Positions 1-11,821 of a DNA stretch of 64,000 nt are shown one piece after another. The stretch is from Oegoconia quadripuncta (Eukaryota; Arthropoda; Insecta; Lepidoptera; Autostichidae). The first letter of the stretch is position 1. Each line of letters opens with the position of its first letter. A model generated the notes under the pieces. The model was not told the DNA's origin. It ran no database searches and saw nothing but the letters and a program-made list of their open reading frames with translations. The stretch is from NCBI GenBank assembly GCA_949316235.1, contig OX438749.1:8326914-8390913 (forward strand). The letters are read 5' to 3'. The translations under genes and the position numbers were made by a program.

Positions 1-870
1 TATGATTAGGTTATATTAGATTTTTGGGAGCGAAGAGAGAGACACCTTGTTGATGTTGACACGGGTTCTCATATTTACCCAAGACAGAGAAAGTATTTTA
101 TTTAATCCCTTTTCGATTACAAAGTTTACATCCGTCCGTGTAAGTTTTCAAAAATTAAATTTAGTTTTTCATTAATGTCCCTTTCTGGTTCTGGTTATGT
201 GTATCTTAAACCAGTTAGAAAAGGAAATATGTTCCCTTCTTCATGTCACTGTGGCCGTAGTCTGATTTAAATTTACTAATCCGCAGTAGGCTCGCATAGA
301 ATATCATGTGGACCTTTCCTGATTCCTGAGAGGCGACTGCCAGTGCGTATAGTGGTGTTTTCTCTACACCGCATATCAAGATAGAGTTAGAACATGGAAC
401 CCTTCCACATTCGTTCCACTTCGTTGTCCATATCTTTTTCTATGAAATTAATCGCAAATATAAGTTTGTCGCTGATTAATTCCAAGAGATATTTGAAGTT
501 TGTAGGGCACCAGGAAGAACCCTATAGGTTTTAATTTATTTGCGAGAGTCAAAATATGCGGCTTAATATGTAGCATATTTTTTGATTGCGTTCTAAGGGA
601 CCATAGATCTAAGTATTTAACATTAATTTTAATACGCGCACTTGACCGTCTTTTTATTTTATCTAACTCGATAAAGTTACCCCTCCTATAAATTATCTAT
701 TTCTGTAGTAAGGATATAGTGTATACGATTGTATTTTTATCTATCCAGTTCATTGGACGAATAATTATTCGTTTTATCTATTCTGATAAGTAAGTACAGT
801 ACTAAGTAGGTAAGTATTTGAGTAACATTGCTTGCGACAACATCACTTGAACAAAAAACGGCATAGAAAC
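1..870. other. intergenic, nothing recognised
   Basis: AT-rich sequence without a convincing frame, splice structure or repeat related to the rest of the window. Confidence 0.5.
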
Positions 871-874
871 AAAA

Positions 875-950
875 TTTGGTTGAAGCTTTGTTATCTTAAA
901 AACTGCGTTACAGACAACAAGGTCATCCCCATATACTCGTATTTTATACA
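875..950. repeat. dispersed repeat R, copy 1
   Basis: Shares GAAGCTTTGTT, TTAAAAACTGCGTTACAGAC and CCCCATATA with 13640-13715; nature unknown. Confidence 0.5.
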
Positions 951-1162
951 ATAGAAGATAAAATAATTTATAATAAAATATTATAATAAATTGTAAAATG
1001 ATGTAATAATAATAAACGATTCAAAAATAATGTTTATACATGAAGACTTTTAATTACAACTTCATTGTAACTTGTCTTCTTTAAATGTATGAAGTATCTG
1101 TTTCAGTAGATCTCGCTCTTCCGTATGATTTTACACAAAAATACGAAAGAAAAGCATTTAAA

Positions 1163-1411
1163 TCTAACTAATATTGTAAATGAGAGAGAGAGATAGAAAC
1201 TTTGGATGTTTGTTTTTTTATTTGTTGCTCAACCACGGCTAAGCGGCTGAACGGATTTTGATAAAATTTGGTATATAGGTAGAAAATAGCGTGGATTAAG
1301 ACATATGATATTTTTTATCCCGATAAAGTAGTAGTTCCCGCGTGATAAACAAATTAAACATATTCCCGCTAAAGTTATTCCACGCAGGCGAAGCCGCGGG
1401 CGGAAAGCTAA
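1163..1411 (+). mobile_element. non-autonomous Helitron, copy 1 of a head-to-tail pair
   Basis: Starts TCTAACTAATATTGTAAATG, continues with the GAACGGATTTTGATAAAATT block and ends with the GC hairpin region and AAAGCTA. No coding capacity. Confidence 0.7.
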
Positions 1412-1560
1412 TAATATTATAAATGCCAAAGTTTGTGTTTGTGTATGTATGTTTGTTATCTCTTCACGCCTAAACGGCTGGACAGATTGAAATTTGGTTT
1501 GTAGACAGATTAGGACCTGGATTAACATATAGGCTACTTTTATCCCGAAAAAGTGACTGT
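1412..1560 (+). mobile_element. non-autonomous Helitron, truncated copy 2
   Basis: Begins TAATATTATAAATGC immediately at the 3' end of the previous copy, then GGACAGATTGAAATTTGG, and breaks off in the TATCCCGAAAAAGTGA block. Confidence 0.65.
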
Positions 1561-2384
1561 TACCGGTAGGTTAGGTATTATTAGTGGGATTGTAGATAAC
1601 AAACATCCATTTCTTCTTTCGATTTAAAATTTGTGAGATAATCCAGTGGCATTGGAATTGTAATGAAAAAATGAGAATTTGTAATTGGTATAACTTTGGC
1701 TTATTTTCATGTAATAGTTTTTATAATGATGCTGTTGCTCCTGTATTATTCAAAAAATAAAACAAAGTATAGATTCAGACTAAACCACAAGGTATTTCAC
1801 ATGGGCAGATTGCGTTACTTCTAAACGGTAATTTTATTATCAACACAATTTTTGTCTGGTAATATGTAAAGCTATAAATTATTACAGTGTACGGTTACAG
1901 TAAACATTGAAGAGCTTACAGATGACAGGATCTAATCTCAAACTAATCTATTAAGCTTTGTTAAACACTAGATTTCTGCCCGCGTCTTTGCCTGCGTGGG
2001 ATATATCGTGGAGTAATCTTTGTAAGTTCTCCCTAGGGAACCTTTTACGCAAACTGTTATCATATCTTCTTCCAGGACATTTTCTACTAAATTTCTACCA
2101 AATGAATCGGTCCTGTCGCCGTGATTGGGCAACAAACAAACATCTAAACTTTCGCATTTTTAATATTAGTTGAAAATTGGCTTGGATTAGTTGGATAAGT
2201 ATTAGTTGGCTCTTTGGCTATCCAAATATAAACCTGACCTCACTCCATTGTCATATAAATAGACACAATGTGATCAATCATACCTAGGTACCCGTTATTG
2301 TCAGAAGTGGAGGTCCAAAAATTAAATAGATATGAACACATAGGTAATAGATCACTAGGCTCGTGTTGTGTGAAGAAGTTAATT

Positions 2385-3250
2385 CATTAATAATGGCGGA
2401 GGTCCATTCATCTACATATTTAAGAACTATGCTCTTCTTGGTGGAGTAATGACCACGCCTTTGTGCTTTCCTCCCTCGATTTAACCTCTTGGCACGACAC
2501 GCCATTCACCTTTTCTATCACTCGGTCAAAGTAATTGCGCCTATGTCTTCCCCTTCCTCTCTTTCCTTCAATTTTTTCAAAAACATGTCGTGCCGTATCA
2601 TGTGACCTATCATCTATCCTTTTCGGTTCTCAACTACTGCCAACAGGCATCTCTTCTCCTTTACCATAAGATAGCACATATTTAATAATAATTTTAGATT
2701 ATAGTGTAATCAGCATCTATACCATGACTTCACTTGTGTTGAAACACACGGGTTAGAGCTATATTTTCATTACAAAACCATAGATTTCCTTTACGTTTTT
2801 CAGATATTTTTACAATTGCAATTACAGATCTAGTTCTACAAATTATAATTGGCTTGGAATAACAGCTTTTGTCTGTCTGAATTGTGAAATTCAAATTATG
2901 GCACTTTCCATTACATATATGACGAGGGTTTGAAGATAGAACCATAAGATTGCCACTGGAACTCCTTGATGGAATTTATGTTACTTGTATTTGTACTAGA
3001 ATAATATGTGATAATCATGATGGAGCATTAAATGCTTGTTTTTAAGAATATTTTTATTTTCAACAGAATCCCATGGATGGACGCTAACAAATGTTGTTTA
3101 TCTTACTTGGTTAATCATTTGTTCATATGACCAAGGATTACGAGTTTGGCACTCGGTGACTCAATCGTATAACTATATTTATGCCTGTAATATCAAGGTT
3201 AACTCATTGCTAAGGTCAAATCTCATATCTACTCCCTTGTAATAATGTAT
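2385..3250. other. intergenic with a weak dispersed fragment
   Basis: 2425-2465 (AACTATGCTCTTCTTGGTGG) recurs at 13280-13315 and 39405-39450, probably a retroelement scrap. The rest shows nothing. Confidence 0.4.
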
Positions 3251-3327
3251 ATGACATCACTAGTGTTTTATAGATATCAGCTTCGTTATTATCGGCATTG
3301 GTTTGTTATGTACAGTGCATATCCGCC

Positions 3328-3442
3328 TCATCATCATCATCATCAGCCTGTGCACATCCCACTGCAGGGATAAAGGACTTCCCTCATATATGAGGGAGTA
3401 TGGGCCATAGTCCACCATGCTGGCCCAATGCGGGTTGGGAAA
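3328..3442 (-). mobile_element. SINE W tail fragment
   Basis: Reverse orientation: CATCATCATCATCATCAG start, CATCCCACTGCAGGGATA, and GCTGGCCCAATGCGGGTTGG. Confidence 0.7.
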
Positions 3443-3826
3443 TAATGAATATTTTGGCGCGTTAAAAATTATTGCCGTTCGTCGTTGATTTTGTTTGGAA
3501 TTTAATAATTGTGTTGATAATTTGTAAAATGGTTTGAAGCCAAGAAAGTGAGTGTAATGAACATATTTTGACTCCACCAGAAATGCAAAAGGCGGCAAGA
3601 GCAGCAATAGAAAACTTGTTGCGGCCAAAATCTAAAGAAAAGTGTTTGAAAACCGATTAAAATACAAATAAAAATGTTCTATTATACATAGGTACAATTA
3701 ATTATAAAAACTAAATTGATACGGTGTTTGCAAATGAGTTTGAAGTGGTCTGAGGATTCTTGAATCATAGTCTAAATCCACACATATAATTAAAATGCGA
3801 AAGTGTGTCTGTGTGTACCTCATACC

Positions 3827-4122
3827 TTAACCGCCTCTGTGGCTCAATATAAACAATATAGGGTTTACGAATCGGATATCGCGGGATCCATCTCCAGCCG
3901 GGTACTCGTTTAGTATTCGGTTTGGTTGGGAGTAGGGCATTTTAAATGTCCGCCTGGCTAGCTACCACCATCTGATCGATGTCTACCACCAAACAGCAAT
4001 GTTAAGCATTGTTATGTTCCAGTTGTCAGAGCTAAGATAGCCAGTTCCCCAAATAAGATGGGTTCAGTACGCTTCCACCTTCGGCCTCATCTTCACTTAA
4101 CATCTGTGCATTAAAAAAAATC
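3827..4122 (+). mobile_element. tRNA-derived SINE, family Z
   Basis: Head TTAACCGCCTCTGTGGCTCA; body GGCATTTTAAATGTCCGCCT and CAGAGCTAAGATAGCCAGTT; ends in an A run after GTGCATTAAAAAAAA. Confidence 0.75.
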
Positions 4123-4335
4123 TTTTCACACCTGTACCTTTGAATTTATTGCAACGACAAACATAGAGGGTAGCCTGGGATACAGAGATGAGTATAGAAT
4201 ACTTTTAGATAAGATATATTTGTTATTTACTCACAGCTAAAGCTAAGAACCGATCGTATTAATATTTGGCAGAAAGGTAACCTGGTAGGAGAAGGACATT
4301 GGTTTCTTTAGCATAAGATGAGCTGACCTAGTAAA

Positions 4336-4546
4336 TCTAACTAATTTTGTTTGTTTACTTGTTTGTTGCTCAATTTCGGCGAAACGGATGAACGAATTTG
4401 GATGAAATTTGGTAACTAAGTAGAACATACCCTGGATTAAAACCTAGAATATTTTTTATCCCGATAAAGTGAGTAGTTCCCGCGGAATAAATAATTATCC
4501 GCGATAAAGTTATTCCACGCAGGCGAAACCGCGGGTGAAAAGCTAG
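4336..4546 (+). mobile_element. non-autonomous Helitron, both ends intact
   Basis: TC at 4336, CTAG at 4543-4546, flanked by A and T as expected for Helitron insertion. 211 bp, with the GCAGGCGAAACCGCGGG hairpin region before the 3' end. Confidence 0.75.
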
Positions 4547-4559
4547 TAACTAATATAAA

Positions 4560-5970
4560 ACCTAAAAATTCCTGTCCTACGTTTTTAGTTAAAAAGACGA
4601 TACTATTATATAAGATAACTAATGTGATTACTCAGTCAGCTTTACATAGAGATCCTTGACAAAATAGTAATAAAAATTAATGGGCCCGGTTACACGGAGC
4701 AATGTATTTTAAGCTCCGAACTCGTGGTTACGTAAGTCCGTAAAATATTCGCCCTTCGCGATGTGTATCAACTTGCATAAAAAGTATGTGACTAAGTAAC
4801 ATGTTTGCTGTTTCATTAACATAGGCCGACGATATAACTTCATCTGTGTATCGTCTTATCGAACTTTGTAGGAGTTATTAACACCGTTCTACGCTCAACC
4901 ACAGAATAGGTAATAATACTAATGGCTCAACAGACATCTTTTTAATTGACATCAACAACCTAAATCCTTGGAGTAAGTATATAAAAGCAATTATTGTTCA
5001 TTCACATAAAAACTTGGTAACGAAAAAAGACAAGAATTTATTTCCAAAAACACATAATTAAATAAGTAATGCTAAAGTTAAAGTAATGGTTCGATGTAAT
5101 AAAATAATAAGAATTTGTAAAAAAAACTACACATATGATTTTGGCAAAATGAACCAATTTCTGAAGAATGTAAAACAAACTATACTAACCACCTGGAGCT
5201 ACAAAATTAAAGACAGAAAAGGTTTTCAACGCCACCGTTTAAAATCCTCCAATTTCTTAAGCAGTAGCGCCATCTAACGATAACTGTGTATATTAACTTC
5301 GACCTATGGCCGGAACGTGTGAGTCGGAGTAGACTGCCGATAAACTTAGTTCGTTACTTTTTCGAAAGATGTCGTGTTCAAGTAACAATTTGTTTTGTGA
5401 GGCTATATTTGGGCTATATCCATAAAATTTATTATTTTTGTAGAGCTCTCGGCTCTATTCTTTGTTGTGTAGCGTGAAAGCCTGAGTTTTCAAGAAAGGC
5501 GGCAGCTACAGATGTCTTCACATGCGCTAATTATTTAGTATCTTCTGTACGCCACAGTACATTATGCGCGATATAACACCTACAATTTTTTTACCAGTTC
5601 CCATTGTAGTTTTGTAACTGTGATAATCGCTCAGCACTGCACATTATTCTTCTAATTAATTGAGACACACAACTTACGCTCTGCATACGTATTTATAAAT
5701 CCCTTTTCCAGAATCTGTTCCACTCACAACGAATACACAATAGGTATACATATATTTTTCACTGTACCAACCTATAAAGTTTTTAAAAACAATTACTTAA
5801 GCACATTTCGCTCTCCCAGTACAAATAATGTTTTTAACTATTTTAACGTATTTTTGTCTTTTAATTGTTAATTTATCTCTCAAGTCAAACGTTGTGCCTA
5901 TATCATTAACAATGTGTTTATTTGTATTTGGTAGGCAAATAATTCGTCCTTCCTTCCAAAGTTAAGGTTA
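4560..5970. other. intergenic, nothing recognised
   Basis: Only short open frames without protein-like composition; no repeat related to others in the window. Confidence 0.45.
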
Positions 5971-5975
5971 TATAA

Positions 5976-6275
5976 GGAGCGTCGGTAGCTCAGCGGTTAA
6001 GACGCGGTCTCCCAAGTCCGGGTTCGAATCCCAAGCAGGCCATGTACCAATGAGTTTTTAAATTTAATTACTTATGTGTATTTATCCTACTGCTCTTTCA
6101 CGGTAAAGGAAAACATCGTGAGGAAACCTGCGTGCCTGAGAAATAAATATTCGAAGGCATGTGAAGTCCCCAATCCGCATTGGGCCAGCGTGGTGGGCTA
6201 TACTCCTTCATTGTACGAGGGAAAGCCTATATCCCTGCAGTGGGATGTTTACGGGCTGATAATGATGAGGCAAAT
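5976..6275 (+). mobile_element. tRNA-derived SINE, family W, full copy
   Basis: The tRNA-like head (5976-6042) has box A TAGCTCAGCGG and box B GGTTCGAATCC, but its ends cannot pair as an acceptor stem, so it is not a tRNA gene. The body has TTTCACGGTAAAGGAAAACATCG; the tail has CCCTGCAGTGGGATGTTTACGGGCTGATAATGATG. Confidence 0.8.
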
Positions 6276-6561
6276 CGAACTATAATATATTATTATGTAC
6301 CTAACTGTTAATGTACCTAAAGTAAAAAATAAATGAATACAGTCATAATTTTCTATAAGCATAAAATCTAAAAGAAAATATGCTTATAAATGATAAAATT
6401 TCTGAGTTCAATGAAATGTACTCAAGTAACTCTATCTTATATTATGTCTTCTCTTATTAACACTATCCTATTTGTATGACATTTAATTAGGAAATAGGAA
6501 GGTGTAATCGAAGTTAGAACAGTTAGATTCCGGTTCAGTGGATTGGAAGGTCCCGACCCCA

Positions 6562-6703
6562 CTACACTTTCATCCTAAATGCGGAGACTAATTTTATTCT
6601 ATTCGGCATATATTGCAGGAAGGCTTGGTTCTATTAGTTCAAATATCCTTACTTCGACCAGCAATGTATGCCGAATTAGTCTCAGCATTTAGGATGATGT
6701 AGA
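6562..6703. mobile_element. MITE-like inverted repeat
   Basis: CATCCTAAATGCGGAGACTA on the left and, reversed, CATCCTAAATGCTGAGACTA on the right, continuing through GGCATATATTGC with about ten extra bases in the left arm. Confidence 0.6.
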
Positions 6704-6921
6704 TAATAAGCGCTTCACAAACATCCGATTTCTGAATCAGAGTGTTCCTAATTAGATTTCCTAGAAGTGGGATAGTGTAATAAGTGCTTAAAGCTTAAAG
6801 TAATTACATTTACACCTTGTACTCGTCGGTACTTCTAATAACCAAGAATTTTGCATGTAATTCTATGGGTAGCGGTGCCACACACACAAAAAATAATGAA
6901 CACAATATGCCACTTAAAAAA

Positions 6922-6927
6922 TTTATT
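6922..6927 (-). terminator. polyadenylation signal of the distal last exon
   Basis: AATAAA on the minus strand only about 10 bp after the TAG stop, implying a very short 3' UTR. Confidence 0.5.
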
Positions 6928-6934
6928 AAACAAA

Positions 6935-7209
6935 CTAACACTGTTGGCACGGCCTACAAGACTTGACCCGCGAGCTGGTCTCCTCGTCCCTGTGCGCGGA
7001 GCAGACGGCGATGAGCGCATCGAGGGTGAGCAGGGCGGCGGCGGCGAGCGCGCAGACGGCCGCCGCCTGCGCATGACTGCGGCGCACGCAAGGCGGCACG
7101 TCGCGCCATGAGTGCAACGTGAGCCAGCCGCACGCCGCGAACATCACACCGCCGGTCGCCGACCACCACGCGTCTACGTACGCGTCGGGCGCCGCCGAAA
7201 CTACCTCAG
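6935..7209 (-). CDS. distal, GC-rich alternative last exon of the Ssk-like gene
   Basis: Acceptor AACCAG before 7209; 275 nt to TAG. It encodes about 91 residues: EVVSAAPDAYVDAWW, two Ala-rich hydrophobic spans, then a Cys-containing tail ending CRPCQQC. It aligns with the proximal exon: E, D and D near the start, an identical AA-x-x-C spacing before the last span, and an Asp after it. It is far richer in GC than its surroundings, mostly at third positions. It may be an alternative last exon or the end of a separate paralogue whose first exons were not found. Confidence 0.62.
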
Positions 7210-10200
7210 CTGGTTAATAAATAAATAAATATCATTGCACACATCGCAAACTAGTTCCACACTAAGCAACTAGGCTTGTATTATTGATACTAGGTGGTTG
7301 ATAAACTACACAAATACACGTTTTTTTTTGTAAATAAATACATATATAAATGAAAACATCCATTCTCGGGAACACATGTCTGTATTCATCACACAAACAG
7401 GGATTCGAACCCGCGACCTTTTGTTATAGCAGTCAGGTTTTCTAACCACTCTACCAAACAAGTCATTAGAATATAATAAATGTTAATATCCTATTATATA
7501 CAGGATGAATATGGCCCCCGCCAGCATAATACAAATTATGTTTTTTGGTTTAACTCATGTTGTTATTAACAAAATACTTTTTTATTTTTCATACGTTACC
7601 TGCCTATTAAAACTTAACTGATCAATTGTTTAAACAGTCAGTAAAACGTCGAACAAAATCTTAATTATTGGCGCCAATTCATATATTTTTTGTTCCATTT
7701 ATCCCATTTACAGGAAAGGAAAATGCAAAGGAGGTAGTAGAGTTGCGGTCATCGTCAACTGTACCTACGACAAGGTTTGCTATGTGTACGTCCAGTAAAT
7801 CTGTTCTTTAGCGAATACCGAGCTGATTGAAAGAGATCCCGTTATGGGATAAATCCGCATTTGTACTTAATTTTTAGTTAAATTTACTTTACCTAAATTT
7901 CATGAATTACAAAACAGCGTTTTCAATAAGCAACCTCAATGAAACGCCATTTTTATTGGCAGATTGTCTATTTCTAAAAGTTTAACGTATGTACCTACTT
8001 AGCTATCTACAGGGCCCTATATAGTTATGTGAAATGTATGTCAAACTTTTAGAAATAGATAATTTATGTAATGCGTAAACATCATCTGCATTGCCTATAG
8101 AAGACGTATTTCATAACATAAGATTGAGTAGTGTAGAGATGTGTCCATAATGTGGAAATATCTACTTAATCTCAAGAAACAGAGCGGACGTGGAGTGAAT
8201 AGTGTAAATTTCTGGAGGTTTATTTGGATGCTTGTCCTATTACCTACTTAAAAACAACGGGTACAAGCATGAAATTATCTCCAAATAGAGTCCTCTAATA
8301 TTCCTATATTGTTGTTGGCCGAATGTTAAGCCTTTTCAGCGGAATACGAGACCAATACTCCTAGAGTCGAACATTAGAAACTGAATTATCAATAGGATAT
8401 GGATTCGACTTACAGTTCGGGCACGATTGTTTTCAAGTGAAATCAGTCGTTAAGCTGAGTCGGTGACTTATAGGGGCGCCTTGAAAACACTTTGCAGCTT
8501 TATGTACTTTGCGACTAGACTGTGTGTGAAGTCTATTCACTTGCACTTAAAGCCGCACTACAATCAGACCGCCTAACTCAATGCTTTGGGAATTGTTATC
8601 GTTTATGACGTCAATGCACTATCCATCCTTATCATATCGTAACAGAATGACAAGGACAGACAGCCCATTACTATCGCTATAGCTTTGAGTTAGGCGGTAG
8701 AGCCCCTGAGCCCGTGCGGTTATGGCCTATATTCTTGAGGAGCTGTGCTTTAATGGTGGCGATGGTAAGGCCTGATGATCTAGCATTCAACTTTTCCTAA
8801 ACGAAGCGTATTAAACTTTCTTTGAAATAGACGGAGTTTAATGCGTTTTAGTAATGGTTTTGATTCTTTAAATCATAATACCCTTATAACCGCTCAAAAA
8901 TCGGTCAAAGTTATATAAGTACTTCAATATCAAATAGGAATTCTGCTAATAAGCCGCATTTATACTAAGTAAACCTACGTTTGTTTTCACATGTAAGCCA
9001 CAAACTTTTAAAACATATTCACCTCATCAAATGCTTGCTTCGTCATCGTACTCCTCAGAATCCAGGTATGCCAGACTTAAATCAAATAGAAACAGCAATG
9101 CTGTGATTATGGCCAGCGATCCGCAGAGAAGGGCTGCGTGGTAGTCGCCAGTTTTGGGGTACTCGGTGGCCCGTAGTCTCGCAGACAGGACCATGCCGCC
9201 GCTCACAGAAAACAGGGCGATCCCGAGAATGCCATAATACATGTCTTGTACAAGGTCCAGCGGCGCGAATAACATCTCCCCTAAAACGTTTTAGTTGGTT
9301 TAGTATACCATCTCCTTTGCTTGAGGATTGCTTTGGAGGAGGATTTATGACTGAGAAATTAATTCCAATAGCGTATACGGATATGCTAACATTAAGATAA
9401 AATTGTAGGAGAGGAGGAGGAGTATTTGACTCAATACTCTTAATTGAGTCAAATAAAAGTTTTTGATCTTTTATACCATGTGAGAAAAGAATTACCCTAA
9501 CAAATTATATACTTGGTAAATATGCTCATCCTAACTATTGTAAATGTTTATTTGTTGGTTTATTCTCCAACGGATGGTAAAGACGTCTAACGTGAAATCG
9601 ACTTAACTTTTTAAACAAAGAGTTATGTGTGGCAGAAAAAAAAATTAACGCGAGCGGCTCCACGGGCGCGAGCTAGTAACACAATATGTCTGTACTCATG
9701 AAAGCCATAATTAAGTTGTTTTGTGTATAAACTACAACAGTTAAAATTATTTTTAGGGTTTACTCTCGGCTTAGTATAAGCTTGATCATGAAAAATAACC
9801 TCTGGACTTCCTCGTGACTAATTCGCAGAATTTTCGCAATAAAGACGATTTATGTGCAGTTAACTAAACAAGTCTAATGAAATTATTGTAGAGCCTGTAA
9901 TTAGTATAAATGCGGGTTAAAAGTAGAGTTTCATTCCCAAGGATTATTTCTATACCTTTTTTTCATTGACGATATATTATTATATAATAAAGATTTAAAT
10001 AGAAGCAAAACACAATATTCGACAATCGTTCAGATTCTAATTATATTTTCGAATTTCTCTCTAACAAAATTAGTAATCAGGCAACTTCATTTAAAACATA
10101 ACAATTATTCATACTTAAGTAATACATAACATAACATACAAATCTGAACATCGACCTCTCCTAATGAATAAGCGTTAATCCCTACATCACTGAGACTTAT

Positions 10201-11109
10201 TTGTTTATCGTTATTGGCAATCACAATGGTCTTCATTAAATCCAGTGTAAGATTCAACGGTCAAATTCAAATACTACCTGTCATAATAAAAACCATTACG
10301 TATAAGGATTGACACTCTAGGCAGATGGAATAACGATCGCAGTTTTAATAGCCTAACTATGAGAATGCTGATATCGAAAATCCCTTAATGGCCTTCTAAA
10401 ACACCCACGGAAAGAGACAGACTGACCCTGCTCTTTCTGATCAAGACGCGGAGCGGAACCTATATCTTATCCGATTTTTTTTACTAAGATCTACTTTTCT
10501 GTTTGACCAGCCACAAAGATTGATTTTATAGACATCCATTACCTGATATCAAAAAATTTTGAACGGTCTTATCTTAGAAATAGCTTCGCCTTGAAGATCA
10601 GCACTAGTAAGGATAAAAGTCTCACCGACAATTTCTCCTGAGAGCACTACAACATATCCCACGTATGTGCCTGAACATAGCACTAAGGTCGGTATGTCGG
10701 TTAGATCGTAACTGTAGTGATGTAGTGCGAGGCAGGCCACCGCTAATATCTGAAATTTAAACACACATAATATCTGAAATAATCTTTAAACCGCTAAGTA
10801 TACTGGACAGAAGCTTCTCTCATGAAAAAACTAGATGGTCCTTTTATACTTACTAAGTATACTGGACAGAAGCTTCTGTCATGAAAAAACTAGATGGTCC
10901 TATTATACTAAGTATACTGGACAGAAGCTTCTCTCATGAAAAAACTAGATGGTCCTATTTATACTCTACCGAAAACCACTTGGCCATTATACATTTCTGA
11001 ATTACTTTCATTCGCTCCAAATTTTGTAACTAGATAGATTAATTTTACCGCCTTCTCTATCTCTAAAATACTATGAATGTGAATTCCCCGTGAATAATAC
11101 CAAATATTT
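6935..11109 (-). CDS. 3' part of a four-span membrane protein gene, Snakeskin/MARVEL-like
   Basis: Minus-strand gene, 5' end not found. The common internal exon 10749-10626 (phase 0 in, phase 1 out, donor GTGAG) can join in frame to either of two last exons: 9280-9027 (TGA) or 7209-6935 (TAG). The joined protein has hydrophobic spans about ILAVACLALHHY, LVLCSGTYVGYVVVL, GILGIALFSVSGGMVL and AALLCGSLAIITALLFL. The SG-x-(Y/F)-VG motif, the spacing of spans and the later L-CGSL-D pattern resemble insect Snakeskin-type smooth septate junction proteins. That is a recollection of the family, not a search result. A candidate upstream exon is at 11109-11049. It could also be another small tetraspan family. 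The coding nature is strong; the function is tentative. Confidence 0.6.
7214..7466 (-). mobile_element. tRNA-derived SINE, family X
   Basis: Reverse orientation. Head at the right with box B GGATTCGAACCCGCGACC and box A region ACCACTCTACCAAACA; body CACATGTCTGTATTCATCAC and tail GTTCCACACTAAGCAACTAG. It sits just behind the acceptor of the distal Ssk-like exon. Confidence 0.75.
7967..8060. repeat. short inverted repeat
   Basis: CTATTTCTAAAAGTTT (left) and AAACTTTTAGAAATAG (right), extending with mismatches to about 25-bp arms around a loop of about 45 bp. Confidence 0.55.
8569..8699. mobile_element. MITE-like inverted repeat
   Basis: ACCGCCTAACTCAA on the left is matched by TTGAGTTAGGCGGT on the right, about 130 bp end to end; the interior is unrelated. 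Confidence 0.5.
9027..9280 (-). CDS. proximal last exon of the Ssk-like gene
   Basis: Acceptor TTTTAG directly before 9280; 254 nt that complete the split Gly codon and run to TGA TGA. It encodes about 84 residues: a short loop, two hydrophobic spans and an acidic tail (DSEEYDDEAS). The nearest signal-like sequence is ATTAAA at 8842-8837, about 190 bp downstream; no AATAAA is seen. Confidence 0.72.
10626..10749 (-). CDS. common internal exon of the Ssk-like gene
   Basis: 124 nt between acceptor TTTCAG (ending at 10750) and donor GTGAG (10625-10621). It encodes a hydrophobic segment, HHYSYDLTDIP, then a second span carrying SGTYVGY. It ends GAA ATT GTC G, needing two bases from the next exon; both candidate last exons supply them in frame. 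Confidence 0.72.
10794..10965. repeat. three tandem copies of a 55-59-bp unit
   Basis: Units start CTAAGTATACTGGACAGAAG at 10794, 10853 and 10908 and contain CATGAAAAAACTAGATGGTC. They differ by single bases, so the expansion is recent. They lie in the presumed intron between the Ssk-like exons 11049 and 10749. Confidence 0.9.
11049..11109 (-). CDS. candidate upstream exon of the Ssk-like gene
   Basis: Open frame with acceptor TTTTTCAG before 11109 and donor GTAAAA after 11049. It would join in phase 0 to the exon at 10749, giving SILEIEKA-ILAVACLALHHY, a plausible start of the first membrane span. The donor is mediocre and the exon short, so this is a guess from fit alone. Confidence 0.3.
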
Positions 11110-11671
11110 CTGAAAAATTTAACGAATTGTGGGACGTCTGTATACAATTGCAGTCACACTACACTTCTAAACCTCTCCCAATCGCAATTTGCCATAATAG
11201 CCATGCTCCGGCATACCCCCGCGACCCCAGATTTTAGGGAGCCCCAATGAAGTTTAGTACCCATCAGTCCGTACAATGTTATGATATAGGTTGTGATTTC
11301 AAACACGCTATATTTAAGTAAATCTTTTACTTACTAATTCAAAGGATTTAATCATACATGTAGGTATTAACATTTTTATAGTTTTTCTGGATTTATAACA
11401 CTAGAAAATATAATTTACACTCGGATCATATACGCCAACAATTACATGACATTCAAAGTTGATAGATTACTGTGACGTTTCCTTTTATTTTTTTTTTATA
11501 TAGATGTATAATAACTTCTTTGATATAACAATTGGATGACACGGCGAGTTCCGTAACGTATCGATTGTCTATGATTATTCTGAACCTATCATCGGTCTTC
11601 ATTATATTACGGATCGCTAAATATTTGTATTTGTAGGATTTTATCTCCATTCAATACATACATCAGTTTTT

Positions 11672-11815
11672 CCCGACACTCACAACCTTGGGATCTTCAA
11701 GTCTAGAGTGAATAGGCATTTACTGGGTGCGCGTGATACATCTTCGGCTACATCGTCACTTTCCATCAGGTGAGATTGTAGTCAAACGCGAAATCAGTTT
11801 TTAATAAAAAATAAA
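11672..11815 (+). mobile_element. LINE 3' end, same family as 23520
   Basis: ACAACCTTGGGATCTTCAAG, GTGAATAGGCATTTACTGGG and CATCAGGTGAGATTGTAGTC, ending in an A-rich tail. Confidence 0.68.
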
Positions 11816-11821
11816 AAAAAT

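Noticed and set aside
3260..3628. 122-codon minus-strand frame
   Set aside because: Its middle is the tail of a SINE W, including the CAT repeat read as Met run; not a gene.
5976..6042. Possible tRNA gene with good A and B boxes
   Set aside because: The acceptor stem cannot pair and the sequence continues into a SINE W body, so it is the head of a SINE.
6954..7169. Overlapping Arg-rich frames at 6835-7169
   Set aside because: Other-frame readings of the GC-rich distal Ssk-like exon; only the frame ending at 6935 aligns with the sister exon.
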